Shown here: piece after piece, positions 41,647 to 50,497 of the stretch
Layout: each line of letters begins with the position of its first letter
Position numbering within the stretch: the first letter of the stretch is position 1
The notes under the pieces: model-generated
What the model saw: only the letters and a program-made list of their open reading frames with translations
What the model was told of the DNA's origin: nothing
Databases searched by the model: none
NCBI RefSeq assembly: GCF_900218015.1
Contig: NZ_UFQQ01000001.1
Location: 62,001 to 126,000, forward strand
Direction: 5' to 3'
Source of the DNA: Rhodopseudomonas pentothenatexigens
Lineage (GTDB): Bacteria > Pseudomonadota > Alphaproteobacteria > Rhizobiales > Xanthobacteraceae
Length of the DNA stretch: 64,000 nt
Made by a program: the position numbers and the translations under genes

Positions 41647-42423
41647 ATGCCGGTCCCCGCCGTTCGCCCGTTGATTGCTGGAAACTGGAAGATGAACGGC
41701 CTCGGGGAGTCCATCGCCGAGCTGGACGCGATGCTCGACGGCGCGGCGCAGGTTTCACCTGGTATCGATTTGCTGGTCTGCCCGCCGGCGACGCTGGTCG
41801 CCAGTTTTGCCGCGCGAGTCGTGGACAAGGCGGCAGGTAAAACCCTGCCATTTGCGATCGGCGGCCAGGACTGCCACGCCAACGCCTCGGGCGCGCACAC
41901 CGGCGATATCGCCGCCGAGATGCTGGCGGACGCCGGCGCCGCCGCGATCATCGTCGGCCATTCCGAGCGCCGCGCCGACCATGCCGAAACCGATGCGATC
42001 GTCCGCGCCAAGGCGCAGGCGGTGTGGCGCGCCGGTCTGGTCGCGATCGTCTGCGTCGGCGAGACCCAGGGCGAGCGTGACGCCGGCCATACGCTCGACG
42101 TCGTCGCCGGGATGCTGGCCGGCTCGCTGCCGGACGGGGCCACCGCGGCAAATCTGGTGGTGGCCTATGAGCCGGTCTGGGCGATCGGCACCGGCCGCAC
42201 CCCGACCACGGCGGATGTCGAAGAAGTTCATGGCTTTATCCGCAACACCTTGAGCGATCGGTTCGGGACGGCCGGCGAGACGATGCGGATCCTGTACGGC
42301 GGCTCGGTGAAGCCCTCGAACGCTCGCGAATTGCTGGCGGTGCCGCACGTCAATGGCGCGCTGATCGGCGGCGCCAGCCTGAAGGCGTCGGATTTCCTTG
42401 CGATCGCCGCGGGCTGTCCCTAA
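41647..42423 (+). CDS. tpiA: Triosephosphate isomerase
   Basis: Interconverts DHAP and glyceraldehyde 3-phosphate. 258 aa from the ATG at 41647 ([18 protein letters not shown]); a GTG two codons upstream is an alternative. Active-site motifs: GNWKMNG (Asn, Lys), IVGHSERR (catalytic His) and [15 protein letters not shown] (catalytic Glu). First of tpiA-secG-pyrG. Confidence 0.97.
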   Translation: MPVPAVRPLIAGNWKMNGLGESIAELDAMLDGAAQVSPGIDLLVCPPATLVASFAARVVDKAAGKTLPFAIGGQDCHANASGAHTGDIAAEMLADAGAAAIIVGHSERRADHAETDAIVRAKAQAVWRAGLVAIVCVGETQGERDAGHTLDVVAGMLAGSLPDGATAANLVVAYEPVWAIGTGRTPTTADVEEVHGFIRNTLSDRFGTAGETMRILYGGSVKPSNARELLAVPHVNGALIGGASLKASDFLAIAAGCP

Positions 42424-42597
42424 CTAAGCCGCGCCGAGCGGTTCTGATGCGGCGTTTCTGGAACCATGCGGGGGTGACAAATCCCCGCGCGATCGTGTAG
42501 ACACCGCGCGACTTCATTGATCCCGCAAGCCTGTCGAGCAGCCGCCCGCCGGCGCCTGTGGCCATTCGGCGGCACCGGCTTGCGATGGAAGGGTAAG

Positions 42598-43023
42598 ATG
42601 CAGACTGTCATTATCGTCATTCACCTGATGTTGGTGCTGGGCCTGATCGGCGTAGTGCTTCTGCAGAAGTCCGAGGGCGGTGGCCTGGGCGTCGGCGGTG
42701 GTGGCGGTGGCGGCTTCATGTCGAGCCGTGGTACGGCCAACCTTCTGACCCGCACCACCGCAATCCTGGCGGTCGGGTTCTTCGCCACCAGCCTGCTGCT
42801 CACCTGGCTGGCGAGCTACAACCGGCAGCCGGCGACGATCCTGCCGACCGCTCCGATCCAGCAGCAGGCCCCGGGGCAGCCGGCCCCGCCGCTGTCGCAG
42901 GGCGGTGGTCTGCTCGACTCGCTGAAGCAGGCCGATCAGCAGCAGAACCAGCAGCCCGCGGCTCCGGCCGCGCCTGCGGCACCGGCAGCGCCCGCGGCGC
43001 CGACCCCGCCGCAGTCGCAATAA
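42598..43023 (+). CDS. secG: Preprotein translocase subunit SecG
   Basis: Accessory subunit of the SecYEG channel. 141 aa from the ATG at 42598. Helix 1 (residues 2-22) is followed by the QKSEGGGLG motif and a run of glycines, then helix 2 (about 55-73). The C-terminal half is Gln/Pro/Ala-rich with repeated APAAPAAP, longer than in E. coli. It lies 174 bases after tpiA. Confidence 0.93.
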   Translation: MQTVIIVIHLMLVLGLIGVVLLQKSEGGGLGVGGGGGGGFMSSRGTANLLTRTTAILAVGFFATSLLLTWLASYNRQPATILPTAPIQQQAPGQPAPPLSQGGGLLDSLKQADQQQNQQPAAPAAPAAPAAPAAPTPPQSQ

Positions 43024-43055
43024 GCATTGCCGATATGCGCTGAAGGGACCTCGCG

Positions 43056-43162
43056 CACAGTCTGAAGTCCCTTCGGCAATCGTCTGAAATCGCTGAGCCT
43101 TCAGCGTCACCCACAGGCCTTGGCCGAACCGTCCGAGGGATGCGATTCGTTTTGGCGAATCG
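43056..43162 (+). promoter_or_regulatory. secG-pyrG intergenic hairpins
   Basis: Two inverted repeats lie in the 166-base gap after secG: an 8-bp stem (GAAGGGAC with GTCCCTTC, about 17-base loop) near 43042-43076, and CGATTCG/CGAATCG around a 6-base T/G loop at 43143-43162. The second lies 28 bases before the pyrG ATG. Neither has a T-run; they may be attenuating or simply structural. Confidence 0.3.
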
Positions 43163-43183
43163 GACCGGCGGCATTAAAGGTAA

Positions 43184-44822
<1,639 letters not shown>

Positions 44823-44848
44823 TGTTGATTGCGATACCTATGGATTCA

Positions 44849-44860
44849 GCGTTTAAACGC
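44849..44860. promoter_or_regulatory. Perfect 12-bp palindrome upstream of the antitoxin-like gene
   Basis: GCGTTTAAACGC at 44849-44860 is a perfect palindrome, 39 bases before the ATG at 44899. Toxin-antitoxin operons are commonly autoregulated at such sites; it might instead be a recombination feature of the island end. Confidence 0.4.
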
Positions 44861-44881
44861 AGCTGTCCAATCCATTTTGTT

Positions 44882-44901
44882 CATGATATGTTCTCATCAT
44901 G
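44882..44901. promoter_or_regulatory. Inverted repeat overlapping the antitoxin-like start codon
   Basis: CATGAT (44882-44887) and ATCATG (44896-44901) are inverted arms with 8 bases between them; the right arm contains the ATG start. No Shine-Dalgarno is visible, so protein binding here could control a leaderless or weakly translated message. Confidence 0.35.
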
Positions 44902-45417
44902 GTCCAAATATCCACAGCTCCTTATGACGCTCGAGAGATAGCTAACTATCTCCTCGATTACGCTGATGGGAAGCGGTTGAGCCTCACGCAGATAAGCTTG
45001 CTTAAGTTGATATATTTCTGCCACGGATGGTACTTGGTCTACAAGCAGAGGCCGCTTATTAAGAATGAATTCGAGGCTTGGCAAAACGGGCCAGTAGTCA
45101 AAGTAGTTCGAGATGCCTTTAAACATCATGGTAGTTCGAAAATTAGTTCGAGAGCCAAGAAATTCGATCTTCTCAGCGGAGAGATCTACGAGGTCGTCCC
45201 AAATCTACTTGAGGCAGATCAAAAATTCGTCGAAGAGATATTTGACCTCTATAAAGGTTTTGGCCCTTGGGACCTTCGTGATTTGACTCACGATGAGGGG
45301 TCGCCGTGGGAAAAGCTTTGGAATTCTGACAAGGTTGTTGCCCGCTTTGGTATGAGAATTCGGGATGAGGAAATCCTCGCCCATTTTTCGTTGAAAGGAA
45401 TTCGTAACTCGGTGTAA
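44899..45417 (+). CDS. Panacea/SocA-type (DUF4065) antitoxin-like protein
   Basis: 172 aa. Residues about 10-120 fit the Panacea fold: ANYLLDYADGKRLSLTQISL, LLKLIYFCHGWYLVYKQRPL and NEFEAWQNGPVVKVV, the KLxYFxxGWYL and EAWxxGPV signatures of the SocA/GepA family. That family supplies the antitoxin in many two-gene toxin-antitoxin loci, where one antitoxin domain pairs with unrelated toxins. It precedes the 246-aa gene by 32 bases, co-directional, in a low-GC islet. Which partner it neutralises is inferred. Confidence 0.85.
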   Translation: MVQISTAPYDAREIANYLLDYADGKRLSLTQISLLKLIYFCHGWYLVYKQRPLIKNEFEAWQNGPVVKVVRDAFKHHGSSKISSRAKKFDLLSGEIYEVVPNLLEADQKFVEEIFDLYKGFGPWDLRDLTHDEGSPWEKLWNSDKVVARFGMRIRDEEILAHFSLKGIRNSV

Positions 45418-45449
45418 AAGATCAAATCGAGAACAACTGAGGTGGCCCA

Positions 45450-46190
45450 ATGCCGGGTCTGTACTTAGTGAACGTCCAGGATGTCGCCCGTTTTCTTGGC
45501 CCAGAACCGACGAAGGTTGATGTTCAAGCGGTCTTTGACAGGATCGAGGATCTCTACTTACGCCCTCGCGGCGGGGGGTTTAATCACGACCCGTCAATTC
45601 GGGCAACTTTTGACATCTTCAGAGGTGCCAGCTCGGTGGAGCAGGCCATTAAGTATTGCGAAAGCTCAGGAAATCCAAAGGGCAGAGCGCAGAACACGGC
45701 GATCATTCGGGCAGTTGGACAGCACGCCGCATCTAACAAGTCTGTTTGTTATCGGATTGGATATGTAGCTGTACGCATAGCTAGATATCGAGGCAGTAAT
45801 ATTCACATTGGTATAAAAGCTCCCTTTGTTAGAGTTCAAAATCGACAATCAGCTCATCTAGTTATTCCTGGCTTTCGAAAAGACTCTCGTCCGCTTGGTT
45901 GGCAGGTCGATTTTGTTTGCTCAGTGGCCGCCAACCAGCTCGCTCGTGATGACTATGAGGCTGCGGATATCGAGTACTTATATGCTGGTCCAAGCGGTGA
46001 TTATTCAAGTCGGGAGTTCCGAGCGCTCTATGGTAGGGATCTCTCGCTTTTCGGTGCGGATAAGATAGATCAGTTTCTTCAGGTGTATGTTGAAGCTGTA
46101 GTGAAGCATCTCGAACGCGGCGATGGAACAAATCCGGGGAAATATTGGGGCTATCGAATAGTCGATAGCGCTCAGGGGTCGCTATTCTGA
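45450..46190 (+). CDS. Unknown 246-aa protein, candidate toxin partner of the Panacea antitoxin
   Basis: 246 aa, with GAGGTGG placed 8-14 bases before the ATG at 45450. I do not recognise a family. It is soluble, mixed alpha/beta by appearance, with no signal peptide or membrane segment. Notable stretches: RPRGGGFNHDPSIRATFDIF near residue 38, KYCESSGNPKGRAQN near 69, SAHLVIPGFRKDSRPLGWQV near 131 and the C-terminal KYWGYRIVDSAQGSLF. Position and size fit the toxin half of a PanAT-like pair. Base composition is well below the neighbours. Alternatives: a non-toxic cargo or a defence effector. Confidence 0.7.
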   Translation: MPGLYLVNVQDVARFLGPEPTKVDVQAVFDRIEDLYLRPRGGGFNHDPSIRATFDIFRGASSVEQAIKYCESSGNPKGRAQNTAIIRAVGQHAASNKSVCYRIGYVAVRIARYRGSNIHIGIKAPFVRVQNRQSAHLVIPGFRKDSRPLGWQVDFVCSVAANQLARDDYEAADIEYLYAGPSGDYSSREFRALYGRDLSLFGADKIDQFLQVYVEAVVKHLERGDGTNPGKYWGYRIVDSAQGSLF

Positions 46191-46242
46191 TCGTATGATC
46201 GAGCGTGGATTCGTAGTGCCTGTATTAGTTTTTCATCGGCTC

Positions 46243-46270
46243 GCGCTGGTGCAGAGCCGGCTGGTGTAAG
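46243..46270 (+). repeat. Right direct repeat (candidate attachment site) closing the island
   Basis: Second perfect copy of the 28-base sequence at 44795-44822, including the TAAG of the pyrG end. It is outside any gene now and probably represents the pyrG 3' end duplicated on insertion. High-GC sequence resumes directly after it. Confidence 0.85.
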
Positions 46271-46283
46271 AGCGAAGTCGTCG

Positions 46284-46670
46284 TCAGCGGCAGCCGGTCG
46301 AAGGATCGCCGCTGCGCGCGACCGGCTTGCCGTTGATGAACACGCCCGAGCCGCTGCCGACCACCACGCCGCCGCAGCCGGTGCGGCTGCCGCCGATCGC
46401 GGCGGGCTTGCCGTTGATGAAAACGTTGCTGGAGCCTTGCACGATCGCGCCGTCGGTAGTGACGTCACCGGCGCGGGCGGCCGGCTTGCCACCGACCATC
46501 ACGTCCTGACTGCCGCCGGTGACGACGCCAGGCGTGCCGCTGCCGGGGGCCTGGGCGAACGCAGGCCCCACGCCGAGCGCCAGGACGAGCGCCAGCGCGC
46601 GCGGCGTCCACCGCACGCCCGGGACGGCATCAGAACGGCCGGCAACGGTCCGCGATGATCGCGTGGTCAT
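46284..46670 (-). CDS. Exported PAAR-like repeat protein
   Basis: 128 aa from the ATG at 46670, with AAGGAGC upstream. The N-terminus looks like a signal peptide (residues about 22-42, RALALVLALGVGPAFAQA). The rest has three glycine-rich units of the PAAR type: VMVGGKPAARAGD, VFINGKPAAIGG and VFINGKPVARSGD, with DPSTGCR at the end. Classic PAAR tips of type VI secretion are cytoplasmic, so an exported version is unusual. Divergent from the gene at 46797. Confidence 0.75.
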   Translation of the reverse strand: MTTRSSRTVAGRSDAVPGVRWTPRALALVLALGVGPAFAQAPGSGTPGVVTGGSQDVMVGGKPAARAGDVTTDGAIVQGSSNVFINGKPAAIGGSRTGCGGVVVGSGSGVFINGKPVARSGDPSTGCR

Positions 46671-46796
46671 AATCCAGCTCCTTTTGGGGGCGCCGATTTT
46701 CGGTGAATGGCCGCCGCTTGCGCGTGGACATTCCTGGTCCGGTAGATGATGCTTCCGGCACAACCGTAACGTGTCGCGCAACATCTCTTCGGGGGA

Positions 46797-47660
46797 ATGG
46801 AAATGGCACCGTCGGTCAGCCTCTATGCCTGGGCGATTCCGGCCTGGTCCTCGGAATCTCCGGTCGACCACACCTGGGTGACCAGCTACGACAATCAGGT
46901 TCATCCCTATAACACCATCGCCGACGTGGTCGTTGCCGGTCAGTCGTTCTGGTACTGCTGGGGATCGTTTCATCCGCAAGGCGGAACGCCGGTCAATCCG
47001 ACCGGCGCGCTCGGCCAGCAGGCCGGCAATCTCAAGCTGGCGCAATGCCTGGTGCAGGCGAATGCCGATTCCAACACCACGCCCGCGGCGCGCGGCACGA
47101 TCTACAGCTACGGCGTCGATGGCGTGTGCCACCAACTTGCCAATCAGGTGTTGTATGCGACGGCGGACGGCGGCGGCCCGCCGCTGACGGTGAGCAAGGC
47201 GCGCGGCTATCCGTTGTCGAGCTACATCTACGGAACCTATGGGCTGCAGCAGACCGCCTGGGCCGCCAAGGTCGCCGCCTGCAGCGGCAGTCAGCTGGTA
47301 GCGCGGCTCGGACGGCCGGGAGGCCTGACGGTGGCGGCGAGCGGTGAGGGCGTCGCAATGGACGAATTCGAGAAGCGTGCGACCGAACTGCTGGCGACCG
47401 AGCCGGCCAAGCTCGCAAGTCTGCTACGGCTGCGCGGCGAGGTGCAGCGTTTCGCGGCCCAGCCCTGGCCCGGCACCGGCCAGCCCAGCGCCGAAGCGCT
47501 GAACGCACGCAATCAGCATCTGATCGACGAGGCTGCGAAGCTGCTCGGGCCGGAGCATTTCAGGAAACTGTTCGCCGCCGAGCCGGGCGCCAAGGTCACG
47601 CTGGTCGATCCGCAGATCGCGGCCACCGCCGGCGAACTGCCGCCGCCGAAGCCGCGCTGA
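46797..47660 (+). CDS. Unknown protein with His...Cys arrangement, divergent from the PAAR-like gene
   Basis: 287 aa from the ATG at 46797; the ATG at 46803 has better spacing from GGGGGA and may be the true start. N-terminal domain (1-165) is rich in Trp, Tyr and Gly: SPVDHTWVTSYDNQ (His25), SFWYCWGSFHPQGGTPVNP and YSYGVDGVCHQLANQVLYAT (Cys111, Asn116). A His before a later Cys is the order seen in circularly permuted NlpC/P60-like hydrolases, so a papain-like fold is a guess. C-terminal 100 residues are helical and charged. No signal peptide. Confidence 0.65.
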   Translation: MEMAPSVSLYAWAIPAWSSESPVDHTWVTSYDNQVHPYNTIADVVVAGQSFWYCWGSFHPQGGTPVNPTGALGQQAGNLKLAQCLVQANADSNTTPAARGTIYSYGVDGVCHQLANQVLYATADGGGPPLTVSKARGYPLSSYIYGTYGLQQTAWAAKVAACSGSQLVARLGRPGGLTVAASGEGVAMDEFEKRATELLATEPAKLASLLRLRGEVQRFAAQPWPGTGQPSAEALNARNQHLIDEAAKLLGPEHFRKLFAAEPGAKVTLVDPQIAATAGELPPPKPR

Positions 47661-47696
47661 CGCCTCGCAGCGCGCATCGGGCAAGCGCCAGCCCCG

Positions 47697-47981
47697 CTAG
47701 CCGGTCTTCAGCTTCGCGGCCTTGCGCAGCGTGTCGTCGATCCGCGACTGCCAGCCGGGCCCGGTCGCCTTGTAGTGCGCCACCACGTCGGCGCTGAGCC
47801 GGATCGACACCGGCACCTTGGTCGGTGCCTTTTGCGGACCGCGCCGACTTGGGATCTTCGCGAGAAATTCCGAAGTCAGATCTCTGGCCATGATGTTCAC
47901 GGGAGTCGCGTTGGCGAAATCCTCAGCGGTCCACTCCGGGTTGTCGTCGTCGAACACTGGCTCGATGGGCTTACGGGGCAT
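47697..47981 (-). CDS. brnA: BrnA-family antitoxin
   Basis: 94 aa. The N-terminal part is acidic and flexible (FDDDNPEWTAEDFANATP); the C-terminal part is a ribbon-helix-helix DNA-binding region (KVPVSIRLSADVVAHYKATG, PGWQSRIDDTLRKAA), which matches BrnA/DUF4415. It neutralises BrnT and represses the operon with it (known for the Brucella pair). Its start overlaps the 3' end of brnT by 11 bases. Confidence 0.9.
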   Translation of the reverse strand: MPRKPIEPVFDDDNPEWTAEDFANATPVNIMARDLTSEFLAKIPSRRGPQKAPTKVPVSIRLSADVVAHYKATGPGWQSRIDDTLRKAAKLKTG

Positions 47982-48222
47982 GACGCCTCATTTCCTTGTC
48001 GTGGGCGCGTCGCAGGCTGATCGGACGAAGCCCGTCGCGAAAAGTGAACACCAGACAATAGGCAAGGCCATCGATGTAACCATAGGCACGGAATCGGTCC
48101 TCGCCGTAGTCGAACCGCCCGTCGCGGACGATGGCCCGCACCCGCATCTCCGCCCAACGCGCCAGCGAAATGCCGTGCTTGGCGCGGTTGATCGTATCCT
48201 TGGCCGGGTCGAAATCCGACAT
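47971..48222 (-). CDS. brnT: BrnT-family toxin (ribonuclease-like)
   Basis: 83 aa from the ATG at 48222 (MSDFDPAKDTINRAKHGISL), which gives the standard BrnT start; the frame is open 20 codons further up but with no similarity. DUF497 features: FDPAKDTINRAKHGIS, the central beta-sheet RAIVRDGRFDYGEDRFRAYG, LAYCLVFTFRDGLRPISLRR and a basic end. RelE-like fold that inhibits translation in known members. No Shine-Dalgarno is visible before the start; a palindrome overlaps it. Confidence 0.9.
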   Translation of the reverse strand: MSDFDPAKDTINRAKHGISLARWAEMRVRAIVRDGRFDYGEDRFRAYGYIDGLAYCLVFTFRDGLRPISLRRAHDKEMRRHAP

Positions 48223-48234
48223 TGTATATACAAT
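48221..48234. promoter_or_regulatory. Perfect palindrome over the brnT start: likely BrnTA operator
   Basis: ATTGTATATACAAT (48221-48234) is a perfect 14-base palindrome in otherwise GC-rich DNA, overlapping the brnT ATG by two bases. On the minus strand it also offers TATACA as a -10, which would place the transcript start at or near the ATG. BrnTA is autoregulated in Brucella, so this is the obvious operator candidate. Confidence 0.55.
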
Positions 48235-48328
48235 CTGTTCGCCGCATGCGCAACTCTGCTCCCTGCGCGTGACGCAAGACAACCCCCGCGGCTTACCGCT
48301 ATAAGCTCGCCGAACATGGGGAGAGCTG

Positions 48329-48655
48329 ATGATCTACGAGACCCGAGTCTATCGCTGCGTGCCGGGCAAACTGCCGGCAGTGCTGAAGCGGTTCGAGACC
48401 ATCACGCTGAAGCTGTTTGAGAAGCACGGGATCCGTCAGGCCGGGTTCTTCACCACGCTGGTCGGCGCTTCAAATCAGGAATTGACCTATCTGCTCGCCT
48501 GGGAAAGCCTGGCCGAACGCGAGCAGAAATGGACCGCGTTCGCCAGCGATCCGGAATGGCTCGCCGCGAAGGCCGAGACCGAGAAGGACGGCCAGATCGT
48601 CGACACCATCACCAATCAGTTGCTGGTGCCGACCTCGTTCTCGGCGGTGAAGTAA
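48329..48655 (+). CDS. NIPSNAP-family protein
   Basis: 108 aa ferredoxin-like alpha/beta-barrel protein. It opens MIYETRVYRCVPGKLPAVLK, has KHGIRQAGFFTTLVG and LTYLLAWESLAEREQKW, and ends LLVPTSFSAVK, all typical of NIPSNAP. Cellular role in bacteria is unclear; a dimeric small-molecule-binding or oxidative function is usual for the fold. Divergent from brnT, with 106 bases between starts. Confidence 0.88.
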   Translation: MIYETRVYRCVPGKLPAVLKRFETITLKLFEKHGIRQAGFFTTLVGASNQELTYLLAWESLAEREQKWTAFASDPEWLAAKAETEKDGQIVDTITNQLLVPTSFSAVK

Positions 48656-48679
48656 TTCGGATGAGTATCAGGTTCGATC

Positions 48680-48757
48680 GTCATTCCGAGCGAAGCGAAG
48701 CGATCCAGCGCCGAGCACGGGGCTGGATGGATTCGTCGCTGCGCTCCTCGCGATGAC
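48680..48757. repeat. Intergenic inverted repeat upstream of the VOC gene
   Basis: About 78 bases with complementary ends: GTCATTCCGAGCGAAGCGAA at the left and GCGCTCCTCGCGATGAC at the right, plus inner arms GATCCAGC and GCTGGAT. This family is distinct from the repeat at 38347-38433 and belongs to a type widespread in alphaproteobacterial intergenic DNA, as I recall. Confidence 0.7.
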
Positions 48758-48767
48758 GGCGTCGTTC

Positions 48768-49637
48768 ATGCCCCACGGCTTCGACCATATCGTTCATGCG
48801 GTGCACGATCTCGATGCGGCAGCGGATCTGTATCGGTGGCTCGGCTTCACCGTCGGGGCGCGCAACGTTCATCCATGGGGGACGCACAATCGCATCGTCC
48901 AGTTCGATCGCTTCTTCATCGAGCTGCTGACGGTCGGTGAGCCCGACAAAATTCCCGCGCATGGCGCCGGTGGCTTGTCGTTCGGGGCGCTGCAGCGCGA
49001 CTACTTGGCGGCCCGCGAGGGTCTGTCGATGCTGCTGCTGGCGAGCGACGATGCGGCGGCCGACCTGCGCCGGTTCGATGCCGCCGGCATCGCGGCGGGC
49101 GATCTCTTCACCTTCGGGCGGGAGGGGCGACGTCCCGACGGCAGCGTGGTGAAGCTGCAATTCTCGCTGGCGTTCGCGCGTGATCCATTGTCGCCGCAGG
49201 CGGGGTTCGCGAGCTGCCAGCATCACTATCCGGAGAATTTCTGGAATCCGGCGTTTCAGGCGCACGCCAACGGCGCGCGCGCCGCGACCGCGGTGGTGAT
49301 GGTCGCCGACAATCCGACCGATCATCACATCTTTCTCGAGGCGTTCACCGGCAGCCGCGATCTGCATTCGTCGTCGATCGGCGTGACGGCGTCGACTTGC
49401 CGCGGCGATATCCAGATCGTCGAGCCGGTATCGCTGCGTGATCAATACGGCATCACTGTTTCGCCCGAAGGCGAGGGTGCGAGCTTCGTCGGATTACGGA
49501 TTGCCGCGGACGATCTCGACGTGGTTGAACGGCTGCTGCAAGACCACAACATTCCGGCGGCGCGCCATGTCGGCCGCCTGGTGGTGACCGATGTGTGCGG
49601 CGCCATCCTGATCTTCGAACGAGGAACAATGCGGTGA
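48768..49637 (+). CDS. VOC-superfamily (glyoxalase-like) protein
   Basis: 289 aa from the ATG at 48768 ([20 protein letters not shown]). The ATG at 48753 is in frame but falls inside the palindromic repeat, so I prefer the later one; neither has a good ribosome-binding site. Two or more beta-alpha-beta-beta-beta units are evident, with [20 protein letters not shown] at the start (possible metal His), [11 protein letters not shown]-like strands and [19 protein letters not shown] mid-protein. Resembles the Glyoxalase-like PF13468 group. Its stop overlaps the kdsA start. Confidence 0.85.
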   Translation: MPHGFDHIVHAVHDLDAAADLYRWLGFTVGARNVHPWGTHNRIVQFDRFFIELLTVGEPDKIPAHGAGGLSFGALQRDYLAAREGLSMLLLASDDAAADLRRFDAAGIAAGDLFTFGREGRRPDGSVVKLQFSLAFARDPLSPQAGFASCQHHYPENFWNPAFQAHANGARAATAVVMVADNPTDHHIFLEAFTGSRDLHSSSIGVTASTCRGDIQIVEPVSLRDQYGITVSPEGEGASFVGLRIAADDLDVVERLLQDHNIPAARHVGRLVVTDVCGAILIFERGTMR

Positions 49638-50497
49638 ACAAGAGCATTGCGCCCGCCACCAGCGTCGTGGCGGGCAACGTCAAATTCGGCAATTCGTTGC
49701 CGCTCTCGGTGATCGCCGGCCCGTGCCAGCTCGAGAGCCGCGCGCATGCGCTGGAAGTCGCCGCAGCGCTGAAGGAGATCGCCACCCGGCTCGGCTTCGG
49801 GCTGGTCTACAAGACGTCGTTCGACAAGGCCAACCGCACCAGCGCAGCCAGCGCCCGCGGCCTCGGCCTCGACGCCGCGCTGCCGATCTTCGCCGAGATC
49901 CGTGACAGCTTCGGCCTGCCGGTGCTGACCGACGTGCACGAGAACGAGCAATGCGCCCGCGCCGCCGAGGCCGTGGACATCCTGCAGATCCCCGCGTTCC
50001 TGTGTCGCCAGACCGACCTGCTGCTCGCCGCCGCTGCGACCGGCAAGGTCGTCAACGTCAAGAAGGGCCAGTTCCTGGCGCCGTGGGACATGGGCAACGT
50101 CGTGTCCAAGATTACCCACGCCGGCAACTCGAAGGTGCTGGTGACCGAGCGCGGCGTGTCGTTCGGCTACAACACGCTGGTGTCGGACATGCGCGCGCTG
50201 CCGATCATGGCCAAGACCACCGGCGCGCCAGTGATCTTCGATGCGACCCATTCTGTGCAGCAGCCCGGCGGCAAGGGCACCTCGTCGGGCGGCGAGCGCG
50301 AATACGTGCCGGTGCTGGCGCGCGCTGCGGTCGCGGTCGGCGTCGCCGGCGTGTTCATCGAAACCCATCCCGATCCGGATCACGCGCCGTCCGACGGCCC
50401 CAACATGGTGCCGCTACGTGAGTTCGAGGCGCTGATGAAGACGCTGATGGAATTCGACGCGCTCGCCAAGAAGCGGTCCGCGGTCGGGAGCGTTTGA
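49634..50497 (+). CDS. kdsA: 3-deoxy-8-phosphooctulonate synthase (KDO8P synthase)
   Basis: Condenses PEP with arabinose 5-phosphate to make the LPS core sugar KDO. 287 aa from a GTG at 49634 behind GAGGAAC, overlapping the VOC gene by 4 bases. Motifs: [69 protein letters not shown] and [20 protein letters not shown]. It supplies KDO to the lipid A made by the lpx genes. Confidence 0.97.
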   Translation: MNKSIAPATSVVAGNVKFGNSLPLSVIAGPCQLESRAHALEVAAALKEIATRLGFGLVYKTSFDKANRTSAASARGLGLDAALPIFAEIRDSFGLPVLTDVHENEQCARAAEAVDILQIPAFLCRQTDLLLAAAATGKVVNVKKGQFLAPWDMGNVVSKITHAGNSKVLVTERGVSFGYNTLVSDMRALPIMAKTTGAPVIFDATHSVQQPGGKGTSSGGEREYVPVLARAAVAVGVAGVFIETHPDPDHAPSDGPNMVPLREFEALMKTLMEFDALAKKRSAVGSV

